Source: Jaenimonas drosophilae (Eukaryota; Euglenozoa; Kinetoplastea; Trypanosomatida; Trypanosomatidae). From it: a stretch of DNA of 50,369 nt. The stretch is from positions 1 to 50,369 of the forward strand of contig JASAON010001541.1 in the NCBI GenBank assembly GCA_030849065.1. The letters are read 5' to 3'. Shown in pieces: positions 35,994-45,842 of this stretch (its first letter is position 1; each line of letters starts with the position of its first letter). Both the position numbers and the translations under genes were made by a program. Under the pieces are notes generated by a model that worked only from the letters and a program-made list of their open reading frames with translations, was not told the origin of the DNA and did no database searches.

Positions 35994-38123
35994 ATGACCC
36001 AAGTTGCGGATGTTCCAAGTCCGCAGGTGGCTAACGGACGCGCCCAGGCACAAAGTTTTTCTGGTGTTGATGATTTACGGCAGAGCTCGGCCCAACAGAG
36101 CACATCGAAGGGCTCTCCGCTCCTACCCATTGCCCCCATTGCTCGCCAGGATGTGGTGCCGGAGAGACGCAACTGGCTCATCCATGAGCTCTACGTACGG
36201 AAGGAGTACAGCACCTGCCTCGCACTCATTGAAACACAACTTCGTGAAACGGGTGGCTTGTGTGAGTACGCCCTTTACGTGAAGGGTCTGCTCCTTCGCA
36301 TGGAGGGTTCACTGACGGAGTCCTTCAGACTGCTCCAGGCCGCGGTGGCCGTGAGCCCTGACAACGCTGCCAACCGAAAACAGCTTGGCCGAGCCCTCTT
36401 CCTGCTGGGGAAGCACCGAGAGGCCATCGACGCCTTTCGTGAGGCCGAGAGTGTTCGTGCCGCCAAGGGTGCGGGCGATGATTGGGAGCTGTTGAGCTGC
36501 ATTGGTGCTTGCTACGTGTACCTGCATGACTATCCCAAGGCGGTGGAGGCCTTCACGCAGTCTCTGGCCCTTCAACGCCACGATGCCACCTACCTCCAGC
36601 TTGGCCAAGTGCTCGTTCTCCAAGGTGAGTACCAGACCGCGGTGGAGGTGTACGAGCTAGCCTTGAGCTTCTCCCCAGGTAATGCAGAGATACTCACGTT
36701 GCTGGGCCAACTCTATCTGAAGCAGGGTGTTCGTGGACGTGCGTTTGACTGCCTTGGGCAGTGCCTCACCATTGACTACACCAACTCCAGCGCCATGATG
36801 GCGGCGGCGAGTATGATCCAGGACGCCGGGGACTACGATGTGGCCCTCAACAAGTACCGTGTGGCGGTGCAGTATATACCAGACTCAGCACAGCTGTGGA
36901 ACAACATTGGGGCATGCTTCTTTGGCAAGAAGCACTACTACGCCGCCGTTGCTTCACTCAGGAAGTCCATCTTTCTGAGCCCACTGGAGTGGATCACCAA
37001 CTACAACTTGGGCATCGTCTATCTCGCCATGCGCCGCAGCGTCTCGGCCTACCGCTTCCTCACCAGCGCCATTAGTCTGCACGCCGACTACGCCCCGGCC
37101 TACATGCTCCTGGGCATCTGCCTCTCTCTGCTCAACGACATTGAAAACGCTCGCCAGGCCTACAACAAGGCGCGTGAGATGGGCAGCGACTTCTTGGTGG
37201 ATCTGAATTATGCCATCACTCTCTTCAACAGCGGCCTTTTGGATGAGGCCACGGCACAGTTTTCGTGCGTACAGCGGGTGTGGGATCGTTGGACGCCAGA
37301 GATGCGCCATGAGCAGCCCATGTCCGTGCCAGTGACTCTACGGATGCTCTCAACCGCCTTGGCCGCCGCATCTTCTCCGTCGGCCGCGGAACCACACGCC
37401 CCCACCGCGGTGGCGCAGCAGCAGAACTCCGTTGGCCCCTCCTCACCCATTTACAATGACCAACTTCATCAGCATCATTCATCATCATCCATGGTGGGGG
37501 AGGTGCCAGCGGCCGCTGCAGAGTTGCCGGTGCAGACCCCAGAGCGGCAGAGCCCTACACTTCGACCTGTGCCCAGCCCAACCAACGCACTTCGGTCAAG
37601 GCCCTCACAACACCGCTCCGATAGTAGCAATGACCTCACCATGCGGGAGGATTCCCCAGAGGAGAAGGCGCTCCCCCCAGACCACGTTGCCGCTCGTGAT
37701 GATGAAGATACGCATTTGCGTACCTTGACAGATGATTGTACCATTCGTTCCGACCCACGATCTCCCTGGTACAACACCTTTGATGGTAGTCCAGCAACAC
37801 GTACTGTATTTGCGAGCAACGCGTTGAGTGCGATGGGTGAGGTGAATCAGCTACCACCACCCTCGAACCCAATAGACATGCCGACGCAGGATGAGCTCGT
37901 TCCAGTGGATGCTCCACACGCGGAGGCGTTGCGCTTCCCGCAACACAACACATCTGCGGAGGAGGAGGTACCAGTAGACGTGGAAGGTGCGTCCGTGGAA
38001 GAGGTGGTGAATGACCCGCAACAACCGCCACTCCCCGTCCCTGTTGATGCGCAAGATCTCACCGCGGAGGATCATTACAGCCCATCGGTGAGTGGACCCA
38101 GTGGCGCGAGCTTGTCAGAATAA
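35994..38123 (+). CDS. BBS4: Bardet-Biedl syndrome 4 protein homologue (BBSome subunit)
   Basis: 709 residues from ATG 35994; the frame's upstream GTG is not a start. Tandem TPR repeats fill roughly residues 57-430. BBS4-specific segments include NWLIHELYVRKEYSTCLALIE, LWNNIGACFFGKKHYYAAVASL (from about 302), NYNLGIVYLAMRRSVSAYRFL and LLGICLSLLNDIENARQAY. BBS4 is a core subunit of the BBSome, the coat that moves membrane proteins out of cilia and flagella with IFT. The C-terminal 270 or so residues are Ser/Pro/Glu-rich and look disordered; human BBS4 (519 residues) has a much shorter tail. Presence fits a flagellate. Confidence 0.92.
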   Translation: MTQVADVPSPQVANGRAQAQSFSGVDDLRQSSAQQSTSKGSPLLPIAPIARQDVVPERRNWLIHELYVRKEYSTCLALIETQLRETGGLCEYALYVKGLLLRMEGSLTESFRLLQAAVAVSPDNAANRKQLGRALFLLGKHREAIDAFREAESVRAAKGAGDDWELLSCIGACYVYLHDYPKAVEAFTQSLALQRHDATYLQLGQVLVLQGEYQTAVEVYELALSFSPGNAEILTLLGQLYLKQGVRGRAFDCLGQCLTIDYTNSSAMMAAASMIQDAGDYDVALNKYRVAVQYIPDSAQLWNNIGACFFGKKHYYAAVASLRKSIFLSPLEWITNYNLGIVYLAMRRSVSAYRFLTSAISLHADYAPAYMLLGICLSLLNDIENARQAYNKAREMGSDFLVDLNYAITLFNSGLLDEATAQFSCVQRVWDRWTPEMRHEQPMSVPVTLRMLSTALAAASSPSAAEPHAPTAVAQQQNSVGPSSPIYNDQLHQHHSSSSMVGEVPAAAAELPVQTPERQSPTLRPVPSPTNALRSRPSQHRSDSSNDLTMREDSPEEKALPPDHVAARDDEDTHLRTLTDDCTIRSDPRSPWYNTFDGSPATRTVFASNALSAMGEVNQLPPPSNPIDMPTQDELVPVDAPHAEALRFPQHNTSAEEEVPVDVEGASVEEVVNDPQQPPLPVPVDAQDLTAEDHYSPSVSGPSGASLSE

Positions 38124-38500
38124 TGACGGAATGTGTGTGTGGTGTGTTGCCATGGACGTGGACCCCCCCTCTCTTCCCACACACACGCACTTCAGCCATG
38201 AATAGAGAACACACATTGTCTGGCCCTCGTGGTCATGCACACGCCATACAACATACAACAGGCATCTGATGTGGGATACATCGATTCCGTGCTGCCGGTA
38301 CGTCTACTCGTCTTGTTCTTTGATGTTTCGTGGTACAATGACTCCTGCAGTGGATGCTGCTCTACTCAAGGGCACTCTCTCTCTCTCACATACACACACG
38401 CCAACAAATACCTCTGACTTCTATCAATCCCTATGGTACCCTTGGGCCTTCGTTGTTGTGCTTCTTGTCTTGTGCCACTAGTTGCTAGACTCGAGGGTGC
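38124..38500. other. Spacer before the membrane-protein gene
   Basis: No gene seen. It contains CT/CA-rich runs (about 38380-38400). A pyrimidine-rich stretch at 38445-38475 leads to AG at 38480-38481, the likely acceptor 20 bases before the ATG. Confidence 0.45.
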
Positions 38501-39421
38501 ATGACCTCACCCTCGTACCCCGCAGCACATGAAGTGATTGAAAAGCTTGTTTGGTATCTTGACTGCGTGAATGCCGCCATCGACGACGTTTCATGCAGAG
38601 AAGAGGAACGAGCGTACGCCGACGGCCAACACATCTTTGCCTTCCCCGATGTATGGGAGCTCTCTCAAGAGGTGTTGCCAGCCTTGATCAAAATGATCAT
38701 TTGTATCTACTGCATAAAGGCATCATGGTCGCGACTGCAGCTTCGGTGGCGGCTCGTGCAGCACTACCGTGAGGTGCTGGCCACCAACAGTGCCATTCGC
38801 AGTGCGGAGGAGCGGCGGGTCCTCACCGAGGCGGGTTCTGCGCGTGAATGCTCAAAAAATATGTGGTGGTCGATGATGTATACTCTCATCGCCATCATTG
38901 CCATTCTCGGCTTCCTCAATCCGCTACCCACCGTGCATCTTGTGTGGTACCTCTCTAGAGGCGATGTGGTGCTTGTGGGTCAGGAGCTCTACACGATGAG
39001 CCGTGGTGCCTTGGAGCACACACTTAGCAAGAACCGATGGGGAACAGGCGAGATATCTGTGGAGGAGGTACCAATGATCGTGGCACTCTTCACCCGTGTG
39101 AGCTCCTTCTGCGTCCAGTGGGCGTGGCTGTCGTTGGGTATGCTCCCCATGGTGCGCTTCCTACTCACCGCGAGCAGCGGCATCGCCCAGGAGGTGATTG
39201 ATCGTCGGGTGGCTGTGGCGAAACCGCTCGAGCTACACGTGCGCCGTTTGGTTGAGGTACACTGGAGGTCTGCCTCATCCGCTCCGGCTCTAGAGGGACC
39301 AAAGTCGGCTGCTGCGATTGCGGCGAGCGCAGAACATTCCGTGGAATGTGAGGTGGTGAAGGATCATGATGATGATGAGGACCATAGCTCACCTGAGGAT
39401 GAGCTCAGCCCATCATCATAG
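38501..39421 (+). CDS. Putative membrane protein, function unknown
   Basis: 306 residues. Two clear hydrophobic segments: about 125-145 (MMYTLIAIIAILGFLNPL) and about 198-226 (SFCVQWAWLSLGMLPMVRFLL). A weaker one lies near 60-73 (LPALIKMIICIYCIK). The N-terminus is hydrophilic without a signal peptide, and the C-terminus is acidic and Ser-rich (DHDDDEDHSS). The pattern resembles peroxisomal membrane proteins of the PEX11 type in size and in having helices near the middle and end, but I see no diagnostic motif, so this is only a possibility (glycosome biogenesis would fit a kinetoplastid). Confidence 0.75.
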   Translation: MTSPSYPAAHEVIEKLVWYLDCVNAAIDDVSCREEERAYADGQHIFAFPDVWELSQEVLPALIKMIICIYCIKASWSRLQLRWRLVQHYREVLATNSAIRSAEERRVLTEAGSARECSKNMWWSMMYTLIAIIAILGFLNPLPTVHLVWYLSRGDVVLVGQELYTMSRGALEHTLSKNRWGTGEISVEEVPMIVALFTRVSSFCVQWAWLSLGMLPMVRFLLTASSGIAQEVIDRRVAVAKPLELHVRRLVEVHWRSASSAPALEGPKSAAAIAASAEHSVECEVVKDHDDDEDHSSPEDELSPSS

Positions 39422-39504
39422 TATACATACGTACACCTCGATGCATGCCCCCATCATCAAATACGCACATGCACTTCATTGAACCTCCAATACCTCACAG
39501 ACCT

Positions 39505-39537
39505 TGTTGCTCCTTCTTTGTGTGTGTATGTATTCAG
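39505..39537 (+). promoter_or_regulatory. Predicted trans-splice acceptor that sets the bS18m start
   Basis: A T/CT-rich tract ends in ATTCAG with AG at 39536-39537. The first ATG after it is 39622, which moves the start 59 codons downstream of the longest frame (ATG 39445, inside the spacer). Confidence 0.6.
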
Positions 39538-39621
39538 CTTCTCCCCACGTTGATACCCCCCTACGTAGTATTAGGTCCCTCACGCATTGGACGGCGGCGC
39601 ACGTGCTTCATTCATTTACCA

Positions 39622-40596
39622 ATGAATCGCCACGCCGCGGCAGGACTGAGCAATGCTCCCGTCTATGCCTCCGCCCTCTCGCACTTCTCCTCCTGCAGGC
39701 AGCCGTGGAGTGAGTACATTAGCCTCCTCACAAAGCAAGACTCTACGCCATACCACGTGGAGCAGCAGGAGAAGCCGGCCTACCGCGGCCGCAAGCGTGG
39801 ACGTGAAGGCTGGCTCTTTGGCCAGCAGGTGCAGCTCCACTATCATCGTTTCCCCGATGAGCAGCTCTTCACCAACCTCACCCGTTGGCGCACCGGAGAC
39901 ACCGTCGGTGATGTGGCGATGCAGCAGTTTCGCAACGCCCAGCCCTTTGACATTGAAGAGAAAGACCCACGTGGCTTTCAGCGACCCTCACCCGAGGTGT
40001 ACATGAAGCTGAACTACAAGAACCCCGCCACCATCTCGCGCTTTCTGACACGAACCGGCCACATGTACCCGCAGGACATCCTGCCACTCCACCCGGAGGC
40101 TGTGATGAAGCTGCGTGTGGCCAAGGCCCAGGCCATCCGCATCGGCCTCTACCCACGTTTCGGCAACCCCTTTTGGTATCGCTCCCAGAAGTACCGCCCC
40201 AAGGCCTACCAGGAGAACTACGACCCCACGACCTACTCCACCAAGCACACCATGGAGCACTTCGCCTACAATTGGGTGCAAACAGATCGTATTCGGCAGT
40301 ACTTCCGTGGTCTGGAGGAGCTGCACGCTGGTCGCCGCCATCAGGGAAGTGGTGGCGGTGCGACGGCGGAGTTACGGCAGCAGGAGCAGTTCTACTCGCC
40401 AGAGAATCAGCCACTGGATATGCATCGTGGTACGGAGGGCTACACAGCACAGGTGGAGCGCTCCATCAAGAACCCCACGGTTCCTGGCTTGATGTCCACC
40501 AAGGGTATGAAGAAGAAGTTTCACAACTTGTACTCCTCCACATCCACCAAACGTATGGGCTTCTCCAACCCTACGCTCGGCATTAAGAAGGTATAA
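39622..40596 (+). CDS. Mitochondrial small-subunit ribosomal protein bS18m-like
   Basis: 324 residues from ATG 39622, the first after the predicted acceptor. A bS18-like core lies at about 137-181: PATISRFLTRTGHMYPQDILPLHPEAVMKLRVAKAQAIRIGLYPRFG. It aligns with the bacterial S18 pattern of 'LxxFIxxxGxILPRRxTGL...QRxLxxAIKRARxxxLLP'. Bacterial S18 has about 75 residues; the large N- and C-terminal extensions are typical of kinetoplastid mitoribosomal proteins. The N-terminus (NRHAAAGLSNAPVYASALSHF) has the weakly basic, Ala/Ser-rich look of a mitochondrial targeting peptide. Further segments are rich in Tyr, Arg and Trp, suitable for rRNA contact. The role is inferred from this core similarity. 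Confidence 0.8.
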   Translation: MNRHAAAGLSNAPVYASALSHFSSCRQPWSEYISLLTKQDSTPYHVEQQEKPAYRGRKRGREGWLFGQQVQLHYHRFPDEQLFTNLTRWRTGDTVGDVAMQQFRNAQPFDIEEKDPRGFQRPSPEVYMKLNYKNPATISRFLTRTGHMYPQDILPLHPEAVMKLRVAKAQAIRIGLYPRFGNPFWYRSQKYRPKAYQENYDPTTYSTKHTMEHFAYNWVQTDRIRQYFRGLEELHAGRRHQGSGGGATAELRQQEQFYSPENQPLDMHRGTEGYTAQVERSIKNPTVPGLMSTKGMKKKFHNLYSSTSTKRMGFSNPTLGIKKV

Positions 40597-40768
40597 GAAG
40601 GTGTCTGGAGGCAGACATGAGGAGGGGGTGCTTTCTCACCTCTTCCCCCCTCCTTCTGTGTTCTCCATCATGAGAGCTCACATAGTCAATGATGAACGAG
40701 TGTGTGGCTTATACCACCACACTTCACCTTGAGTTTGAAATTATCATTCTGTGTGACATAGATGAATC

Positions 40769-40811
40769 TACCTCTTCTCTCATCTTTTGCTCTGCATTCA
40801 TGTGTACGTAG
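40769..40811 (+). promoter_or_regulatory. Predicted trans-splice acceptor
   Basis: A CT-rich tract (40769-40797) is followed by TACGTAG with AG at 40810-40811; the ATG is at 40833. A second AG lies directly before the ATG. Confidence 0.5.
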
Positions 40812-40832
40812 GTATAATCAACATCGTTGTAG

Positions 40833-43715
40833 ATGTCGGAACCACGTGAGCAGTCTGCTGCCGACAGTACTCAGGCCATCATGGATGAATTCAGCAGCCG
40901 GGCTGCGAAGCTCCAGGTGTCATTGGGCATGTCGGAGGCCATCCGAGACACCATCGCACATGGCCGCACCTGCTCGGAGGTCTTCCTTCAGCAAGCTTCG
41001 AAGTCGTTGGACTGGTCGGCGGTGTCGGTGGCCTTGGAGAAGATTGCAACACGCGCCAAGAACAAGGCCTTCCTCATGACCGACTTCGAGCCAGTGCAGC
41101 AGTTCAAGGAGTACATTGATCTCAGCCGCTCCATGTGGGAGACCGTTTGCGACTTGGTGAGCCAGGCGGATGCACGCGTGGTGAAGGACATTGATGGCCC
41201 ACTCCGTGAGCGCATCGTGGAGGGCGATGCCATTGATATGCGCTCCAACACTGTGTTGGGTGCCTGGAAGGCGCGCCAGCAACTCCTCGCTCGGGCGGAT
41301 ATGTACTGGGTGAGCGTGCAACAGGCTCTGGAGGTGGCGGTTGATCACTACTTGCTGATGTTGCAGCACAGCTTTCGAGACAAGAGCACCAACTCCTACT
41401 TTCTCCACTGCATTGAGCTGGAGGAGGTCTTTGCTGGAGCCGTGGAGGCGTGGTACCACCTGCAGATGAGCCTCGCCGATCCCGAACACAATGCACCATG
41501 CCCGACGGTGGCTGCCCTCGCACCCGTGGAGGTTCCACCTTTTCCGACGACGATGGAGGATGTAGAAACGTGTTCGAGCCCTTCGGCCGCCGGTGCGACG
41601 GAGGCACCCGAGACGGAGGAACCCACCACCGATGCTGTACGTGGTCAAATTGTAGTGCCGAGCGTGGAGCTCCATCCCGCCACCGCCATGACCGCCGCGC
41701 GCGGAACGTGGCGCTATGCAGACTCCATCGCGCTCCCAACGTCCTCGGGCCTCACTGCGGCTGTAGCGGAGGTGGAGCTTATCCTGGAAGCGGCCAAAGA
41801 GCGCGTGGAGGAGGCGGAGACGATGGAGGCCTTGGCTGCCATCGCCACGTTTATGGAATCCAACCTGTGCTGCGTGGCGGAGGCAAATGAGCGTACCCGT
41901 GTGGCACTCACTCAGTTCATCTCAACCCTAGAGCCACAAGGAAACGATGGCACCCCGGATGATTTTGGCAAGATTGGGGCCGTCACCGCATCCCAATTTC
42001 AGTTTTTAGCAAAGAAGGTGATGCTGCCGCCGGCCAAGGTCCTGCGCGGTGCCTTTGATCAGACCTTAATCAAGTCCTACGTGCCCAACCTGCGGATTCT
42101 CCAGCGCTTTTTCCGACTGTTGTCGAGGTGTGCGCTGCTTGCGGAGCATCCTCGAGAGCACTTCGTCAGTTTCCAGACGCAGGAGACCTCTGTAGATGTT
42201 ATTCGCAAGCTCATTCGGAGTGATGCCCCGCTGGACGTGAATGCCGACGCCATCTTTCAGAAGGAGCTTCTGGAGATCATCACCTACTTCCGCATGACTC
42301 CGCTCTCGACCCCGGTACGCGTGGCCACACTCGGAACGGTGCGGAAGCCCACCAAAAACGAGGACTTGCCCATCCGCCCCATCATCAAACATGTTCTGAA
42401 GCTCTTCACACACGCCCCACTCAATACCATTAGTGAGTACCTCCGCAATTCGAGCGCGATTTGGAGGTCGCTGCAGGCCCCACTCGTCTGCACCACAACG
42501 GCGTGGCATACCATGTACAGCTCCGTGATCAAGCCGGGAGCGCAACCCACCACATCCATCATGAAGAATCTCCAACAACACATGCAAACCACCGTGGCCA
42601 CTTTCAGCATTCTGCGCGAGTACTACAGCTCCGCCCCGTCGGTGTACAGGCTCCTAAACACCCTCTGCCACTACCCCAATGATGCGCCAGTGGGCTACGA
42701 AGATAGCAGCCTCAGTCCCACCGCCTTTCCTGGCGTGGATGCCATGCGCTCAGCCATGCTGGCCGCCGGTGAGGCGGTGGTGATGATGGCACACTGCTGC
42801 GATGGGCCTGCCAGCTTCCGCAGTGAGCGTGAGTACGCCTTGGCGATGGCCTCGGCACGACTTGCGCAGCTCACTGAGAGTGTGGAGGAGGCAGACACAC
42901 TTCGCAAGCTTCAGGATGCGGGGTTGGTGGAGCTGCAGAAGCTGCTTGGTGGGGGAGAGAAGGAGGCAAATGAGGAGGAGGATGCCACTCCCGCACAGCC
43001 AACCTTGCAGACCTTCATGGAGTGCTACAAGGGCATGACGGAAGCGGATTTGTTGTGGGGCCGCCTAAAGGGGGTAGCGGGGAAGGCCGCACAGCTGTGG
43101 TTCCTTACGGAGAGATACCTTGGTGCTGCACATCACCCCACGAACACCGCCCCAGTTAGTCGGATTGGCCCAAGTACGCCCATGAGCAACTATGAGATGC
43201 ACATGAAGGCGCAACTCAGAACTCTCAACTTCTCCCGCGACGAGGCTCTCTTCACGGCACAACAGACAACGTTGGCGGAGGTGCTTCATCGTCGTATGTG
43301 CTGCTCCTGCCCGGAGGAGGTCTCTCCATCTCTGCTGCTGTTGCCGACGCTGATTCCCAACTACCATCCACACACCAAGCCCGAAGAGCGTGCCGTGGTG
43401 GTGGAGCCACACCTCCTCTACGTGCCTCCCAAATCGACCGCGGAGGGTGAGACTCCGTCGGATGCGGAAGCAACGGCTTCGGTTTGCCGAGCCTTTGTGT
43501 TCTGTGCCGGTTCCACCGTTGCGTTGAGTGCGGAGGAGGTCCGTGGATATCAGGCGGTGGAGCGATATGGCGGCTGGACGACGACGCAGGGAGAGCACGA
43601 CCTGATGGACGTCCCGCAGGCAGACGCTACAACCGAGGTGGAGCAGCTCTGGCTTCCACGGATAGCGGTTCATACTGTACGCTACCCTGATACCGTAGTG
43701 GGCTACATCTTGTAG
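40833..43715 (+). CDS. Large helical protein with C-terminal YGGW module, unknown (paralogue A)
   Basis: 960 residues, no known domain recognised. The protein is mainly helical: an N-terminal helical region (about 1-215), a Pro/Thr/Glu-rich linker (about 225-275), a long helical middle (about 290-780), then a C-terminal region shared with the next gene. Shared features: a segment LFTAQQTTLAEVL that matches LFADQQWELAEPML of the neighbour, an AAQLWFLTERYL block matching AAQWYTLQKKV, and a final module with GYQAVERYGGWTT (YGGW near 912) ending in VHTVRYPDTVVGYIL. The neighbour ends TTIRFPENVLAYLL in the same positions. No signal peptide, membrane segment or enzyme motif is seen. Probably a structural or adaptor protein of a kinetoplastid-specific family; function unknown. 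Confidence 0.87.
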   Translation: MSEPREQSAADSTQAIMDEFSSRAAKLQVSLGMSEAIRDTIAHGRTCSEVFLQQASKSLDWSAVSVALEKIATRAKNKAFLMTDFEPVQQFKEYIDLSRSMWETVCDLVSQADARVVKDIDGPLRERIVEGDAIDMRSNTVLGAWKARQQLLARADMYWVSVQQALEVAVDHYLLMLQHSFRDKSTNSYFLHCIELEEVFAGAVEAWYHLQMSLADPEHNAPCPTVAALAPVEVPPFPTTMEDVETCSSPSAAGATEAPETEEPTTDAVRGQIVVPSVELHPATAMTAARGTWRYADSIALPTSSGLTAAVAEVELILEAAKERVEEAETMEALAAIATFMESNLCCVAEANERTRVALTQFISTLEPQGNDGTPDDFGKIGAVTASQFQFLAKKVMLPPAKVLRGAFDQTLIKSYVPNLRILQRFFRLLSRCALLAEHPREHFVSFQTQETSVDVIRKLIRSDAPLDVNADAIFQKELLEIITYFRMTPLSTPVRVATLGTVRKPTKNEDLPIRPIIKHVLKLFTHAPLNTISEYLRNSSAIWRSLQAPLVCTTTAWHTMYSSVIKPGAQPTTSIMKNLQQHMQTTVATFSILREYYSSAPSVYRLLNTLCHYPNDAPVGYEDSSLSPTAFPGVDAMRSAMLAAGEAVVMMAHCCDGPASFRSEREYALAMASARLAQLTESVEEADTLRKLQDAGLVELQKLLGGGEKEANEEEDATPAQPTLQTFMECYKGMTEADLLWGRLKGVAGKAAQLWFLTERYLGAAHHPTNTAPVSRIGPSTPMSNYEMHMKAQLRTLNFSRDEALFTAQQTTLAEVLHRRMCCSCPEEVSPSLLLLPTLIPNYHPHTKPEERAVVVEPHLLYVPPKSTAEGETPSDAEATASVCRAFVFCAGSTVALSAEEVRGYQAVERYGGWTTTQGEHDLMDVPQADATTEVEQLWLPRIAVHTVRYPDTVVGYIL

Positions 43716-44273
43716 AAGCATTAGTGGGCTCACTCTGAGTGTGTGTGTGTGTATGGAGAGAGAGAGACTGCATCATTGGGTTCATACCCACGTACGTACC
43801 GATGTACAAATATTTGTTTGCGATGACGGTGAGGATTGGAAGGCACAATGCCGACTTGGGTTCCTGTTGATGTACAATGACCTACCCTGGCATAGCTTAT
43901 GGGGTGGTATCAATGCAGACCAACGCTGTGTCGGCCACTGCTATTCGCAGCTGAAGTAGTGAACTCTTCTTCTGCTTGCTGCGACGTGATGCCCAAATGC
44001 GCCATTCAGGGAATCCTCTCGCAACGTCACGCTTCACGATTCATTCCAACTCACTCTCTCCTACGCAGGCCTTGACGGTAGTGGAGCACCATCCTGTCTT
44101 GCTGAGAGCTGCACACACTTCTCTTTGTACCTCTATTTTGTCTCAATCCAAGAGCCGTCTTGGCTACTCGAAGCCCTCTTCACCCCTCGCGTCTTTGGAA
44201 GAGAGACGGAGGCATCACACACACACACACAAGCACACTCACCCACACAATTCTGTTTATTAGCAACCACACC
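43716..44273. other. Spacer between the two paralogues
   Basis: No supported gene. A GT run and AG run (43739-43768) precede a 68-codon ORF from ATG 43753, rejected for lack of signals. The right part is CT-rich and ends with a CA repeat (about 44216-44232) before the start codon. Confidence 0.4.
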
Positions 44274-45842
44274 ATGAACGGACTTACCGTCGATGGTTCC
44301 ACGGGCACCGCGGCCAATGGCCAGGACGCTTCTAGCCTACTCTCCGCCAGCTTAGATCGCGTAGATGTCAAGGTAGTCACCCTTCGTCGCTCCATTGGAC
44401 GTGCCTGTGTTTCGCTCATGACCCTTCAGGAGGGCTACCAGCGCGCTGACAACAGCCTCTACCGCGTGCGCTATGTTGTGTCTTTGCTAGAGACCTGCTT
44501 CCAGGCTGTGGGTGATTCTCTCAAACACACCCTTCCTCGCATTCCTCACGTTCGTGGCAAGGAGCCGCTGACGGTGGCACTCACGGGGGCACACACCCGC
44601 TGGGCCTCATTCTACGCATGCAAGCAGCATGTGGATAAGCTCCACGCCAATATCGAACATGTGCTCGCAAACCCTGCTGATTTTTCCATGCGCATGCACA
44701 TGGTCTCCCAGCTGCAGAAGCACTACGCCGAGATGACCCCAACACTGGAGAAGGCCGATGCGGAGTGGTGTGCCATGCAAGGCTTTCTCGAAGATGCCTC
44801 ACGTTTTCTGCATACACTGAATCCACGCGAGGGTATTCTGAGTGAGATCTTCATGGAGGTGGTGGATGCCAGCAATGCCTGCCAGGAGGTACCCATGCAG
44901 ACCTCGGAGAGGGGCCCGGTTAGCTACTGGTTCAAGCTGCAGCAGTTCTTGCTCGATGCCTCCATTGTGCGGAACTCGATGCAGTCGTTGTTGCTTGCGG
45001 CCATGGATGGGATTGAGGCCATGGAAGATCACATGAGCAACGCCCATAGCTTCCTCAACCACGCCCGCAGTTGTGTGGTGGTGGCTGATGCCATGACCAA
45101 TGCAGTGGCCGCTCAGATGCACCTGGAGGATGCGACGAATCAGTGGCCGTCGGTGAAGCAGAACCTCGTCGATGCGGCGGCGCAGTGGTACACGCTGCAG
45201 AAGAAGGTGGAGGAGGACCCTCCCATTGCGTCCGAGAAGCCCCCCGCCTACAAGAAGAAGGAGGGCCAGCTCTTTGCCGATCAGCAGTGGGAGCTTGCCG
45301 AGCCCATGCTGCAGAACGCACGACGTGAGTGCGTCATCAGCCCCAACTTCCCCCCACACATGGCCCCCAAGGCCTACCGCCTCTCACACAACGGCGTCGT
45401 TCGGGCCGACATCGTGGGCTACAACCGCGAGGTGGTGGTGATTCAGAAGGATAAGGTGGCACCACTGAAGCGTTCGGCCGATGCCACCGCCCCGACGGCG
45501 GCCATTCTCGCCACGGAGGACCCGACGGAGCTCTGCAAGCGCCGTCGTGGGTACGACGACGATGAGGTCATCACACAGAAGCTCGCCCTCATTGTCGAGG
45601 CGGCCAGTGCTAGTGGTGCCCTGACAGTGTACCAGTCATCTGGTGAGGATATGACCTCCCGCCCCAAGTACCACATCTTCAAGTGTGAATCCACCGCCAC
45701 GGAAGGCTACGACGCTAGCACTGACCTGGGCTACGCGACGATTCAGCGGTATGGCGGTTGGAACTCCCCCGATGAACGTCTTCCCCCTGCCAGGGTGACG
45801 ACGATCCGGTTCCCCGAAAATGTGCTGGCATACCTCTTGTAG
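44274..45842 (+). CDS. Helical protein with C-terminal YGGW module, unknown (paralogue B)
   Basis: 522 residues from ATG 44274; upstream in-frame codons include only TTG. Mostly helical, with a middle block NQWPSVKQNLVDAAAQWYTLQ and LFADQQWELAEPML that align with paralogue A. An extra Lys/Arg-rich linker (KRSADAT, CKRRRGYDDDE) precedes the C-terminal module: YHIFKCES..., then GYATIQRYGGWNS (YGGW near 493), then TTIRFPENVLAYLL at the very end. Paralogue A has the same order (FVFCAG, GYQAVERYGGW, VHTVRYPDTVVGYIL). The pair probably arose by tandem duplication and then diverged in length. Nothing indicates catalysis. Confidence 0.87.
   Translation: MNGLTVDGSTGTAANGQDASSLLSASLDRVDVKVVTLRRSIGRACVSLMTLQEGYQRADNSLYRVRYVVSLLETCFQAVGDSLKHTLPRIPHVRGKEPLTVALTGAHTRWASFYACKQHVDKLHANIEHVLANPADFSMRMHMVSQLQKHYAEMTPTLEKADAEWCAMQGFLEDASRFLHTLNPREGILSEIFMEVVDASNACQEVPMQTSERGPVSYWFKLQQFLLDASIVRNSMQSLLLAAMDGIEAMEDHMSNAHSFLNHARSCVVVADAMTNAVAAQMHLEDATNQWPSVKQNLVDAAAQWYTLQKKVEEDPPIASEKPPAYKKKEGQLFADQQWELAEPMLQNARRECVISPNFPPHMAPKAYRLSHNGVVRADIVGYNREVVVIQKDKVAPLKRSADATAPTAAILATEDPTELCKRRRGYDDDEVITQKLALIVEAASASGALTVYQSSGEDMTSRPKYHIFKCESTATEGYDASTDLGYATIQRYGGWNSPDERLPPARVTTIRFPENVLAYLL

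Noticed and set aside
39445..39621. N-terminal extension of the bS18m gene to ATG 39445
   Set aside because: It contains the T-rich tract and AG acceptor, and encodes Cys/Pro-rich low-quality sequence.
40920..41675. 251-codon open frame on the - strand
   Set aside because: It lies wholly inside the 960-residue + strand gene, has His/Arg-rich shadow composition and no splice signals; opposite-strand genes are not expected inside a kinetoplastid polycistron.
43753..43959. 68-codon ORF in the spacer between the YGGW paralogues
   Set aside because: It starts in an AG repeat, has no pyrimidine tract and acceptor nearby, and shows no third-position bias.
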